Source of the DNA: CAUZEO01 sp963578625
Lineage (GTDB): Bacteria; Verrucomicrobiota; Kiritimatiellia; SLOV01
Reading direction: 5' to 3'
DNA length: 18,479 nt
NCBI GenBank assembly: GCA_963578625.1
Contig: CAUZEO010000063.1
Span: forward strand, 1-18,479
Position numbers and translations under genes: made by a program. A model generated the notes under the pieces. That model did no database searches. It had not been told where the DNA came from and saw nothing but the letters and a program-made list of their open reading frames with translations. Shown one piece after another: positions 8,859 to 14,928 of the stretch. Numbering within the stretch: position 1 is the stretch's first letter; every line of letters begins with the position of its first letter.

Positions 8859-8880
8859 CCCTCTCCCCGGGGGGAGAGGG
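8859..8880. repeat. CCCTCTCCCC/GGGGAGAGGG palindromic repeat
   Basis: Two perfect 10-base arms separated by GG, followed by CCAGGGTGAGGGG. This is the form of a widespread interspersed bacterial palindrome (CCCTCTCC...GGAGAGGG...GGGTGAGGG). The arms would form a very stable hairpin in RNA on either strand. It lies just upstream of the UxuA-like gene and downstream of an amidohydrolase remnant. No U-tract follows on either strand, so I do not call it a terminator. Confidence 0.75.
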
Positions 8881-8924
8881 CCAGGGTGAGGGGGAATCCG
8901 AAAGAAACGCTATCTTCTTAAAGT

Positions 8925-9152
8925 CTATAATAACGCCCTCGCATTCTCTATAGAAAACTTCCGCAGCTCGTCCTCGCTGCACCCGGCAAGCGCCCAGTCC
9001 AGCGTCTCGATCCACCGTGGATAGATGCTGGCGAACGCCATGACAAACCCGTCGCCGTCATGAATCACCCGGTCGAACCCGAAACACTCGACCACGTGAT
9101 CGATGTAGGGCTTCAGGTCTTCCTTCTTCCAGTTCTCGTGGTTCGCCTCGGT
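8925..9152 (-). pseudogene. C-terminal remnant of a COG3618-type amidohydrolase
   Basis: The minus strand reads about 75 codons, from TEANHENWKKEDLKPYIDHV through CFGFDRVIHDGDG and PRWIETLDWAL to DELRKFSIENARALL, ending in TAG at 8925-8927. This matches the end of TIM-barrel amidohydrolases of the COG3618 group (sugar lactone hydrolase-like), including the final ENA...L helix. The rest of the gene (normally about 280-300 residues) is absent: coding likeness stops near 9153, where plus-strand coding sequence takes over. No start codon or Shine-Dalgarno is evident. Recognition is by motif, not by search. Confidence 0.65.
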
Positions 9153-9156
9153 GGTT

Positions 9157-9424
9157 TTCCATCCAGCCCAACCTGTTGGCCGGTCTGATGCCGCGCCTCG
9201 CGCGCGATGAACCGGAAATCTACATCTGGATGTTCTTCAATGCCTGGGCCGCCTGTTACCGCTAGGAGATCGGCGCCATGGTAGAGCACCCGATGCCGGT
9301 CCTGGGCTATTCCAACGCCGCCCATTTCAAGATCAGCGACCAGGCGAACGCCGTGGCGTGGTTGCAAACCATGTTTGTCTTTGCTGAGCCCGACGCCCTG
9401 CACCTGGGGCGGGCGTTGCCGCGT
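9157..9424 (+). pseudogene. Unrecognised protein remnant with an in-frame TAG
   Basis: On the plus strand one frame gives convincing protein sequence: IQPNLLAGLMPRLARDEPEI, then YIWMFFNAWAACYR, a TAG stop at 9263-9265, EIGAMVEHPMPVLGYSN, AAHFKISDQANAVAWLQTMF, and VFAEPDALHLGRALPR. The stop replaces what could have been GAG by one base. Coding likeness begins abruptly next to the amidohydrolase remnant and ends abruptly near 9424, before a run of eight C. The content looks like an internal or C-terminal helical domain of a larger enzyme; I do not recognise the family. Codons on both sides of the stop stay in one frame, so decay is recent or the stop is a sequencing error. Confidence 0.55.
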
Positions 9425-9500
9425 TGCCTGCCTCGCTCACTCGACCCCCCCCAATGGGGATCTCCATCAGGACAGCCAATACAGACGTCGACGTTTTCAT
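9339..9500 (-). other. Possible start of a truncated gene with a strong ribosome binding site
   Basis: An ATG at 9500 is preceded by AGGGGAG five bases upstream and starts a frame reading MKTSTSVLAVLMEIPIGGG, 46 bases after the stop of the 9547-10923 gene. After a run of eight G the frame continues about 35 codons through the antisense of the plus-strand remnant and looks non-coding. It may be the start of a gene whose body was replaced, or chance. Weak call. Confidence 0.25.
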
Positions 9501-9546
9501 CGCTACTCCCCTTGTCTTGGCGCAGAATCCGACCCGCCGCTATTCG

Positions 9547-10923
9547 TTACTCCACGATTTCCATCAGCACGTCATCGAAGCATGCCGTTCCGTCGCCCTG
9601 GATCCAGAGTTCGGGAAGGAGGAGGTCCTGGTCGCCGGTGTCGAATTCGACGGTGAGTTCACACCACGTTCCGCCGCCCGGCGAACGCGCACTCGCGGCA
9701 CGGTTGGTGACATTGGTGGCGCGGTACTCAATGCGCGCCAGCGCAATCCACGCTTCACCTCGAAGGTCTGTTGTGTCCACCCAGGCGGTCAGCCGGCATG
9801 TTTTCCCGGTTCCCGGCTGGGGATGCGCACCGACCGGGTGGGCGTTCACTTCGATCCGGCCGGTGGAACTGCCGGTGACGCCGAGACAGCGCCTCCCGCT
9901 GTGCCCCTTTCCCTCCACCCACGAGACGTGAGGAAACTCCCTGCCGTATTCCCAGAACGAATGGTACCCCGGCACATCCACGGGCGCAGACACCTCGAAG
10001 TCGCTCACCTCGCCGATGGTAAAGCCGGGATACGAAAACTGTTCTCGTTCCGTTTCCGTGATAAGAACCGGCTCTGCACTGTCCATGATGCTCTGCATCT
10101 CCGCCCTGGGCAGGTTCTCGAGCCGCACGCGGGCGGATGTGTGATACCAGCCGTTCTCGCGGTTTTCGAGTCCGCCCGGCATCACGACGAAATGCTCGTC
10201 CCGCCACATGCTGCAGGTGTGAAGCTCCATGGCCGGTGTCGCTTCCAGGACAGTCAGCATGGGATTGAAATCCGCGTCGGCACCGAAGCCGATCTGTCCC
10301 TGGTCGCGAGACAGGTACTTCACCCGGTAGGGCCCCACGATCATGCAGGTATAGACGCCGTTGTGAGGAAACGAACTCCACGTCCCGTCGAGGCCTTTCC
10401 AGACCGTGTGCGTGTAGCGTCTTCCCGACGCCTGGCTGTGGCAGGCTCCGCGCGGGTAGAAGTTCAGGAATTCCATGGGCCGGTGCTCGCGGTACCAGAA
10501 GTCGGCGCCGAATTCATACCGGTACTTCTGCTGCGCATCGTCCCATCCGATGTCAAACGTGTGCCGCGTGTGGTCTCCGTTATCGTGCGTGCCCAGCATT
10601 TCGAACTGAAGCCCGCCGTCGTCCCGAGGCGTCCAGTGCTGCTCGACTTTATCGGGCAGATACGCGCCGTCAGGGCCATGCCACCGCAACATGGCGTGCA
10701 TATTGAAGTACGAGACCATGTCATAGACGCGCGGCACCTCGGGCACGGGACCGATCGCATCCTCGTCGGGGCCAAAGCGCACAATGTCCGCGACGAATGC
10801 AGCGGCAGACCAGAAGACAATCGGGCGGTCGCCGTCGTAGATCCATTTGCCGCGGGGATGGTCGGTGGTGCGAAGATTCAGGATTTTTTTGATTTTTGAT
10901 TTTTGATTTTTGATTTCTTGCAT
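9547..10923 (-). CDS. Uncharacterised beta-rich protein, possibly glycan-binding
   Basis: 458 residues, family not recognised. The body (about 25-330) is rich in aromatic residues and His: RPIVFWSAAAFVADIVRF, LPDKVEQHWTPR, YEFGADFWYREHRP, HTCSMWRDEHFVVMPGG. Residues about 330-458 look like a CenC/CBM4-like beta-sandwich (GKGHSGRRCLGVTG, WCELTVEFDTGDQD, ACFDDVLMEI at the end). No signal peptide or membrane segment is visible, so it may be cytoplasmic or its N-terminus may be altered. The start is supported by GGGAG (10929-10933) five bases before the ATG. The first 15 or so residues (MQEIKNQKSKIKK) are encoded by an AT-rich word repeat and are probably not part of the original protein. Position within the sugar gene series suggests a role in the same process; a lyase or epimerase role cannot be excluded. 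Confidence 0.75.
   Translation of the reverse strand: MQEIKNQKSKIKKILNLRTTDHPRGKWIYDGDRPIVFWSAAAFVADIVRFGPDEDAIGPVPEVPRVYDMVSYFNMHAMLRWHGPDGAYLPDKVEQHWTPRDDGGLQFEMLGTHDNGDHTRHTFDIGWDDAQQKYRYEFGADFWYREHRPMEFLNFYPRGACHSQASGRRYTHTVWKGLDGTWSSFPHNGVYTCMIVGPYRVKYLSRDQGQIGFGADADFNPMLTVLEATPAMELHTCSMWRDEHFVVMPGGLENRENGWYHTSARVRLENLPRAEMQSIMDSAEPVLITETEREQFSYPGFTIGEVSDFEVSAPVDVPGYHSFWEYGREFPHVSWVEGKGHSGRRCLGVTGSSTGRIEVNAHPVGAHPQPGTGKTCRLTAWVDTTDLRGEAWIALARIEYRATNVTNRAASARSPGGGTWCELTVEFDTGDQDLLLPELWIQGDGTACFDDVLMEIVE
10882..10917. repeat. GATTTTT tandem word repeat read as the N-terminus of a gene
   Basis: Three exact GATTTTT units (10891-10911), with degenerate copies on each side. On the minus strand they encode Lys/Gln/Ile-rich residues directly after the ATG at 10923. 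A related copy (AAATCAAAAATCAATAATTCG, 11088-11108) overlaps the stop of the next upstream gene, so this 174-base gap has the word at both ends. Confidence 0.7.
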
Positions 10924-10937
10924 GTCGACTCCCGGTT

Positions 10938-11090
10938 CTAAATCACAAGAGCTTTCTCAAATAGACCCTCACGAGAAAGCTCGTGGGGTCTGCCTAAGGT
11001 GACGCGAAGCAGATACCCATCGGGGTGCTCCATATTTCGTGCCGAATTACCGTGGATGAAGGCGTACTTGGCAATCCACCCAAGAGCAAA
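10938..11090 (-). pseudogene. 50-codon protein-like remnant of unknown family
   Basis: Between two minus-strand genes an open frame reads FALGWIAKYAFIHGNSARN, MEHPDGYLLRVTLG and RPHELSREGLFEKALVI, then TAG (10938-10940). It is bounded upstream by a TGA created in the AT-rich word repeat. The residue mix looks like a genuine C-terminus rather than translated noise, but I cannot place it. The only internal ATG would give 32 residues and has no clear ribosome binding site. It overlies the hairpins at 10949-10992, so it could instead be a structured repeat that happens to be open. Confidence 0.35.
10949..10992 (-). repeat. Two mutually exclusive hairpins
   Basis: On the minus strand, AGACCCCACGAG pairs with CTCGTGAGGGTCT around a CTTT loop (12 base pairs with one bulged base). 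Alternatively, GAGCTTTCTC (10982-10973) pairs perfectly with GAGAAAGCTC (10958-10949) around a 14-base loop. Both use the same GAGCTTTCTC segment, so only one can form at a time. They lie about 26-70 bases upstream of the ATG at 10923. No U-tract follows, so this is not a standard intrinsic terminator. It could be a mobile palindrome or a leader structure. Confidence 0.5.
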
Positions 11091-11097
11091 TCAAAAA

Positions 11098-12255
11098 TCA
11101 ATAATTCGTAAGGACTACGACCAGATCGCTCGGCACAAATCCGGGCGTGTTTCCCACTCCCCACAGGGTGCCAGGGCCAATGCTGTGGAGCCGGTTGATA
11201 TCTTTCCATCCACCGAGGAGCGGGGTCCACGACCTCCCACCGTCCCGGGTGTGGAACAAGGTGTGGTCATAAATCAACTTTCCAATGCCGTCAAATGGTT
11301 GGTCGAGGGCGGCCCAGCCGATTCCATTCCGCTGAAAGATCAGGTCGTTCAGCTCTTGATTGGCAGCAGGCGGTGTTCGTTGCCCCCACGTCTCGCCTCC
11401 GTCCTCGGTGTGGAGCAGAATATCCCGTCCGCCGATCCACCCTTCACGCGACGAGGGAAAGGAGAGGCTCATCAATCTGTTCGGGATCCGGGGCAGTTCA
11501 AGGGCCCTCCAGGTACGACCCGAGTCCTCGCTTTTGAGCAACACCGAACCATGGGAACCACCTCCGAGGGTGTAGCCCACGTACTCGGAATCGAAGTGAA
11601 CGTCCCCGGGAAAGACCATGCGCCGGGCCTCGAAGTTCGATGGAAATGACAGGGGCCTCCACGGCCCGTCACGGAAGCGCCGGAAGGAGGTTCCGAACCT
11701 GGAAAGAACCCACACCGTATCGCTGGTTGCAACGACCTCCTGGACATCGGTAAGCCGTCCCTTCAGAAACTCCGCCCAGGTGCGGCCGCCGTCGGTCGAA
11801 TGCAACACGGCCCCTGCGCCCGGTCCGCGCTGGTCTTCCACGCCGCCCAGCCAGATCTCCTCCGGGCCGGACATCCACACGCTATGCCAGGAGACCCATT
11901 CCTTACGCTCCAGTCCCGCCGGTGGACGGCGCGGGTATTTTGATGCCAACTCCCTCCACGAAAGCCCACCGTCATCGGTTCGATAAACGCCCATTACGCC
12001 GACGGCCACGCCGCGGTCGGCATTCCAGAACGACACATCGTAAAGGTTCTTTCGGACATTTCCCTTCCCGAACCCGCCGCCGCTCCCGCCGGTGGAGAGG
12101 ATGTGGAATTTTTGATGCTTGATGGGCGATGCTTGATGGGTTGTCGCAGGGTTGGAAGTTCCCTGCCACTGGGACTCGCCGGCATATATCGGGAGGAGAA
12201 GCAGGAGGTGGAGCATGCACATCACGCGGCCGATTTGGACGGACATCGCAATCAT
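11098..12255 (-). CDS. Secreted Asp-box (Ycf48/BNR-like) beta-propeller protein
   Basis: 385 residues from the ATG at 12255. I chose this start because it makes a 4-base ATGA overlap with the stop of the upstream gene and yields a signal peptide (VMCMLHLLLLLPIYAGES). The longer open frame to 12405 lies inside the upstream gene. At least five Asp-box motifs mark the blades: YRTDDGGLSW, HSTDGGRTW, KSEDSGRTW, HTEDGGETW, HTRDGGRSW. These are shared by sialidase-type BNR repeats and Ycf48-like assembly factors. No sialidase catalytic residues are recognised, so a binding or scaffolding role outside the cytoplasm is more likely. A word repeat encodes residues about 38-50, after the signal peptide. 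Expression is probably coupled to the isomerase-like gene. The C-terminus (VVVLTNY) overlaps another word repeat. Confidence 0.82.
   Translation of the reverse strand: MIAMSVQIGRVMCMLHLLLLLPIYAGESQWQGTSNPATTHQASPIKHQKFHILSTGGSGGGFGKGNVRKNLYDVSFWNADRGVAVGVMGVYRTDDGGLSWRELASKYPRRPPAGLERKEWVSWHSVWMSGPEEIWLGGVEDQRGPGAGAVLHSTDGGRTWAEFLKGRLTDVQEVVATSDTVWVLSRFGTSFRRFRDGPWRPLSFPSNFEARRMVFPGDVHFDSEYVGYTLGGGSHGSVLLKSEDSGRTWRALELPRIPNRLMSLSFPSSREGWIGGRDILLHTEDGGETWGQRTPPAANQELNDLIFQRNGIGWAALDQPFDGIGKLIYDHTLFHTRDGGRSWTPLLGGWKDINRLHSIGPGTLWGVGNTPGFVPSDLVVVLTNY
12107..12141. repeat. Tandem 14-base GATGCTTGATGGGC repeat inside a coding region
   Basis: Two adjacent units, GATGCTTGATGGGC (12114-12127) and GATGCTTGATGGGT (12128-12141), differ at one base and are followed on the minus strand by an AAAAATT tail. 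They are translated in frame as THQASPIKHQKF, between the signal peptide and first blade of the Asp-box protein. The word resembles intergenic repeats rather than protein-coding sequence. Confidence 0.7.
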
Positions 12256-13607
12256 GGCCGTGTGATCCGGAGTAGCGTGTGCAACAGGGTCTCGAGGACC
12301 CCGTGCTCTCCTGAATCCCTCGCGATGACGTAGTGTTGATGCAGGCAGCGGCCGGCAAAGTTTCCGGCATCCGGGAGACGCACAAACCAGCGTCCACGAT
12401 ACCAACCCAGATGATCACCGAATCCCAACCCATCTGCTTCGCCGTACTCCAAATGGATCCCGGCGGCGTCATCATCCAACCGTGCCAGGGCCACCGGTCC
12501 GAGTTTCGGCGTGGACGCGATCATGCTCTGTCCCGGCCAAGCCGGCAGCGCCTCGCGCACCGTGTAGCGGCTTTCCTCCATCATGTCCGGCGGCAACACC
12601 CCTGAGGTGCTGAAATGGCTGATCGTGACGTGATTGTCCTCGAAGCACTGGCGGGTATCCGCGAGTTCCATCTCGTGCGTGTATTCCTCAGGCGTGGCCA
12701 GTTTGCCGAATTGATCGCGAAACTGAAAATAAATATTGCTCATCGTCGGATGCGCGCCAAGTCCCGCATACAGCAACAGTTCGGTCGTTAACGCTTCAAT
12801 ATCCGCTTCCTCGCAAACCAGGTACCCGTCACAAACGAGCGGCCCATAGCTGACGTTCGGCATCACCTCCCGCGGCTCGACCAGCAGAAACCCCTTTATG
12901 TCATGGGGTGTGATGCCCACAGCCCCAGTCTCCTCCAGCATCCCGCGCTGGGCAAGGTAAAGTCCCGCCACTTGCAGCATGTGCGCCTCGTCCATCTCGC
13001 CGGGGCCGTCGAGGAGTTCCGCATGCCAGCGGCTCAACTCTGCTTTCGCAGCGGCTTCGCTGATTCCCGAAGCCCGCTCCTTGAGTTCATCGGTGGATCG
13101 CGCCAGGATCTCCACACCCAATCGCTCTTGACAGGCGGCAGTGAACCTGCGGATCTGCTCGTTTCGACTTTCGTCCGTTCCCGGATCGGCTACGATGAGC
13201 TTCGCGCCGCGAATGGCAAGACGGCGGCGCACGGCTCGGATTGATTGCTCTATTGTGTCCGGCAAATTAGCCGGCAAGAGCATGCCCCCGCCCCGTTTCA
13301 AGTCGTGGTAAAACGCCGCGTGGTAGGGGTGGTAGCCCCGGTGCGGATCGATGCACAATGCCGGGAGGCCTGCCCGGCACACCACATCCGCCACGGGAGT
13401 CGGGCCACAGGCCCTGGCCACGAAGACCACATCGAAGCCGGCGCCGGGTTGTAACGCGGCCGTGTCGACGACATCGAACGTGTCTGCCGGCGCAAGACTT
13501 TGGCGAACGGCATCCAGATGGCCTGGGGACGGCGGGGTATCCGTTGCGCTCAGGACCGCAGCATGAATGGGCGGTTCGAAATCAAGTCTGGTCGATGGAT
13601 GTGCCAT
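12252..13607 (-). CDS. L-fucose/L-arabinose isomerase-like protein
   Basis: 451 residues. The layout fits the FucI/AraA superfamily: an N-terminal half of Rossmann-like alpha/beta segments (FDVVFVARACGPTPVADVV, GAKLIVADPG) and a C-terminal half with GYLVCEEADIEALTTELLLY (E256, E257, D259 as metal or substrate candidates), DNHVTISHFSTSGVLPP, KLGPVALARL and a final HQHYVIARDSGEHG stretch like the family's C-terminal His segment. These enzymes interconvert aldose and ketose; many members of this branch are uncharacterised. It lies between an acid-sugar dehydratase gene and the Asp-box protein gene, overlapping the latter by ATGA. No good Shine-Dalgarno precedes the ATG at 13607. Superfamily assignment is fairly sure; substrate and even isomerase activity are open. 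Confidence 0.75.
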   Translation of the reverse strand: MAHPSTRLDFEPPIHAAVLSATDTPPSPGHLDAVRQSLAPADTFDVVDTAALQPGAGFDVVFVARACGPTPVADVVCRAGLPALCIDPHRGYHPYHAAFYHDLKRGGGMLLPANLPDTIEQSIRAVRRRLAIRGAKLIVADPGTDESRNEQIRRFTAACQERLGVEILARSTDELKERASGISEAAAKAELSRWHAELLDGPGEMDEAHMLQVAGLYLAQRGMLEETGAVGITPHDIKGFLLVEPREVMPNVSYGPLVCDGYLVCEEADIEALTTELLLYAGLGAHPTMSNIYFQFRDQFGKLATPEEYTHEMELADTRQCFEDNHVTISHFSTSGVLPPDMMEESRYTVREALPAWPGQSMIASTPKLGPVALARLDDDAAGIHLEYGEADGLGFGDHLGWYRGRWFVRLPDAGNFAGRCLHQHYVIARDSGEHGVLETLLHTLLRITRP

Positions 13608-13619
13608 TGGGTTTCATGT

Positions 13620-13703
13620 CTATTCAAGCTCGAGAACCACTACCGACTTGGGCGGCAGTTGAACGAACCTGCCTTCTTTTTCAATTCGTGCGCCCGTGAA
13701 ACG
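13620..13703 (-). pseudogene. C-terminal tail of a lost glycosidase-like gene
   Basis: Between the dehydratase stop and the isomerase-like start, 27 codons read RFTGARIEKEGRFVQLPP then KSVVVLELE, ending in TAG at 13620-13622. An LPPxSVxVLEL ending is typical of the C-terminal beta-sandwich of many glycoside hydrolases (for example arabinofuranosidase-like enzymes). The frame is closed by a TAG (13704-13706) just upstream, so only the tail survives. This implies a glycosidase gene once sat here and was deleted. The family cannot be fixed from so short a piece. Confidence 0.5.
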
Positions 13704-13716
13704 CTATATAGACTAC

Positions 13717-14886
13717 CTACGGTTTCCAAGCATATCTTTCCAGTGCATCGCGATTCAATTCGATCCCCAGACCGGGTTTATCTGGCAACGGGATCACGCC
13801 GTTTTCCATGACAAGGGGTTCGCTTACCAATTCGCGGCGAAGGTGTGAGTCGCACATCTCGGCCGGCAGAAACTCAATGAAAGGGCAATTCGGGATCGCC
13901 GCCGCCATGTGGGCGGATGCGGCAATGCCGATTCCCGTTTTCCAGCAATGGGGAACCACCAGGCGGCCCCGATCCTGAGCCATCTGGCATACCCGCATCG
14001 CTTCCGTGAGCCCGCCGATGCGTCCGACATCCGGTTGCACGACTTGAACGCCTTTGTCCATCAGTTCGGAAAACTCGAATCGCGTATTTTGCCACTCGCC
14101 CAGGGCGATCCGCATGGGGGCTTCGCGGGTGAGGATTTCGTACCCTTCGAGATTGTCGACCCGCAGAGGGGTTTCCAGGAAAAAAAGATCCAGATCGTCC
14201 CACTTGCGTACGGTGCGCAGGCAGGACTCCGCGTCGAACCAGAGGTATTGCACATCGACCATCAACGTGAAGTCCGGGCCCACGGCCTCGCGGCAGGCCC
14301 GCACGATCTCGGTTGCCTGTTCGTCCGTGCCCTTCAGGCCGGAATGGTTGTAGGGGCCTGCAAGGGTGCACTCCAGCTTGGCGGCTTTGTATCCGTAGTC
14401 CTTGGCCTTGCCCGCCCATTCGACCAGGCTGCTGCCGTATTCGTCCACCGTGGATCCATAAGGCTGCAGCGACGCGTAGGGCGTAAGGTGATCGACGTGG
14501 GCTCCCCCCAGCAGTTTGTAGCACGGACGGCCAACGGCTTTTCCTTTAATGTCCCACAACGCCATGTCCAGGGCGCCCATGGCGCTGATCACGGCCCCCC
14601 GCCGGCCCGTCATACACGTGAACGTGTAAAGCTTTTCCCACAGGGCGCTGGTATCGAACGGATCTTCCCCCATGAGAAGATCCTTCATGCATAGATCCAT
14701 GGTGTGTGTCCCGGGTGCCTCGATCGCGGCCTTGGCCACCCAGGGGCCGGTATCGGTTTCGCCGATTCCCGTGATCCCTTCATCGGTGTGAACGACCACG
14801 ACGATGTCGTCCTGAGAGGAGGATGTCCCATCCGCACGAAAGCCGGGTGAGACCAGAACATGGACTTCGATGTCGGTTATTTTCAT
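13717..14886 (-). CDS. Enolase-superfamily acid-sugar dehydratase (mandelate racemase/muconate lactonizing family)
   Basis: 389 residues from the ATG at 14886, chosen because GGAG lies five bases upstream; an ATG at 14904 would add six residues. The capping domain (MKITDIEVHVLVSP...GITGIGETDTG) precedes a barrel carrying metal ligands D211 (MVDVQYLWF), E238 (FFLETPL) and E264 (IALGEW), and the base dyad D286 (QPDVGRIGG) and H313 (VPHCWKTGIG), with E338 near the active site. Spacings agree with mandelate racemase-type members. The usual K-x-K on the second strand reads K170-L-E172, so the second lysine is missing. That suggests a dehydratase using the His base alone rather than a racemase. Likely substrate: an aldonate or uronate. 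The gene follows the beta-helix gene by 42 bases. Confidence 0.88.
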   Translation of the reverse strand: MKITDIEVHVLVSPGFRADGTSSSQDDIVVVVHTDEGITGIGETDTGPWVAKAAIEAPGTHTMDLCMKDLLMGEDPFDTSALWEKLYTFTCMTGRRGAVISAMGALDMALWDIKGKAVGRPCYKLLGGAHVDHLTPYASLQPYGSTVDEYGSSLVEWAGKAKDYGYKAAKLECTLAGPYNHSGLKGTDEQATEIVRACREAVGPDFTLMVDVQYLWFDAESCLRTVRKWDDLDLFFLETPLRVDNLEGYEILTREAPMRIALGEWQNTRFEFSELMDKGVQVVQPDVGRIGGLTEAMRVCQMAQDRGRLVVPHCWKTGIGIAASAHMAAAIPNCPFIEFLPAEMCDSHLRRELVSEPLVMENGVIPLPDKPGLGIELNRDALERYAWKP

Positions 14887-14928
14887 GCGCACTCCATTTT
14901 GCAATTCTTGGATTCTTTAGCTGATTGA

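Larger units (their letters stand above)
8807..9546. other. Debris-filled 740-base region without an intact gene
   Basis: This gap holds, from left to right, the ribosome binding site of the UxuA-like gene, a palindromic repeat, an amidohydrolase C-terminus, a plus-strand protein remnant with a stop codon, a C8 run and a short Shine-Dalgarno-preceded frame. The pieces come from at least two different genes in opposite orientation and abut near 9153-9157, so the gap records rearrangement. No RNA gene or terminator is visible. Confidence 0.6.

Noticed and set aside
7904..8953. A 349-codon open frame on the plus strand
   Set aside because: It is antisense to the UxuA-like gene, which carries the family's metal-site motifs.
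9263..9265. TAG read as pyrrolysine or another recoded residue
   Set aside because: The surrounding sequence is a fragment without start or end, other genes end in TAG, and a one-base change from GAG explains it more simply.
9424..10899. A 491-codon open frame on the plus strand
   Set aside because: It lies antisense to the 458-aa protein, which has a strong ribosome binding site and protein-like composition. The plus frame is rich in Arg, Pro and His as expected for antisense of GC-rich coding DNA.
10949..10992. Intrinsic terminator for the Asp-box protein gene
   Set aside because: The stems are strong but no U-tract follows on the minus strand, and alternative pairing suggests another role.
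11098..12255. Sialidase
   Set aside because: Asp-boxes are present but no arginine triad or other sialidase catalytic motif is recognised.
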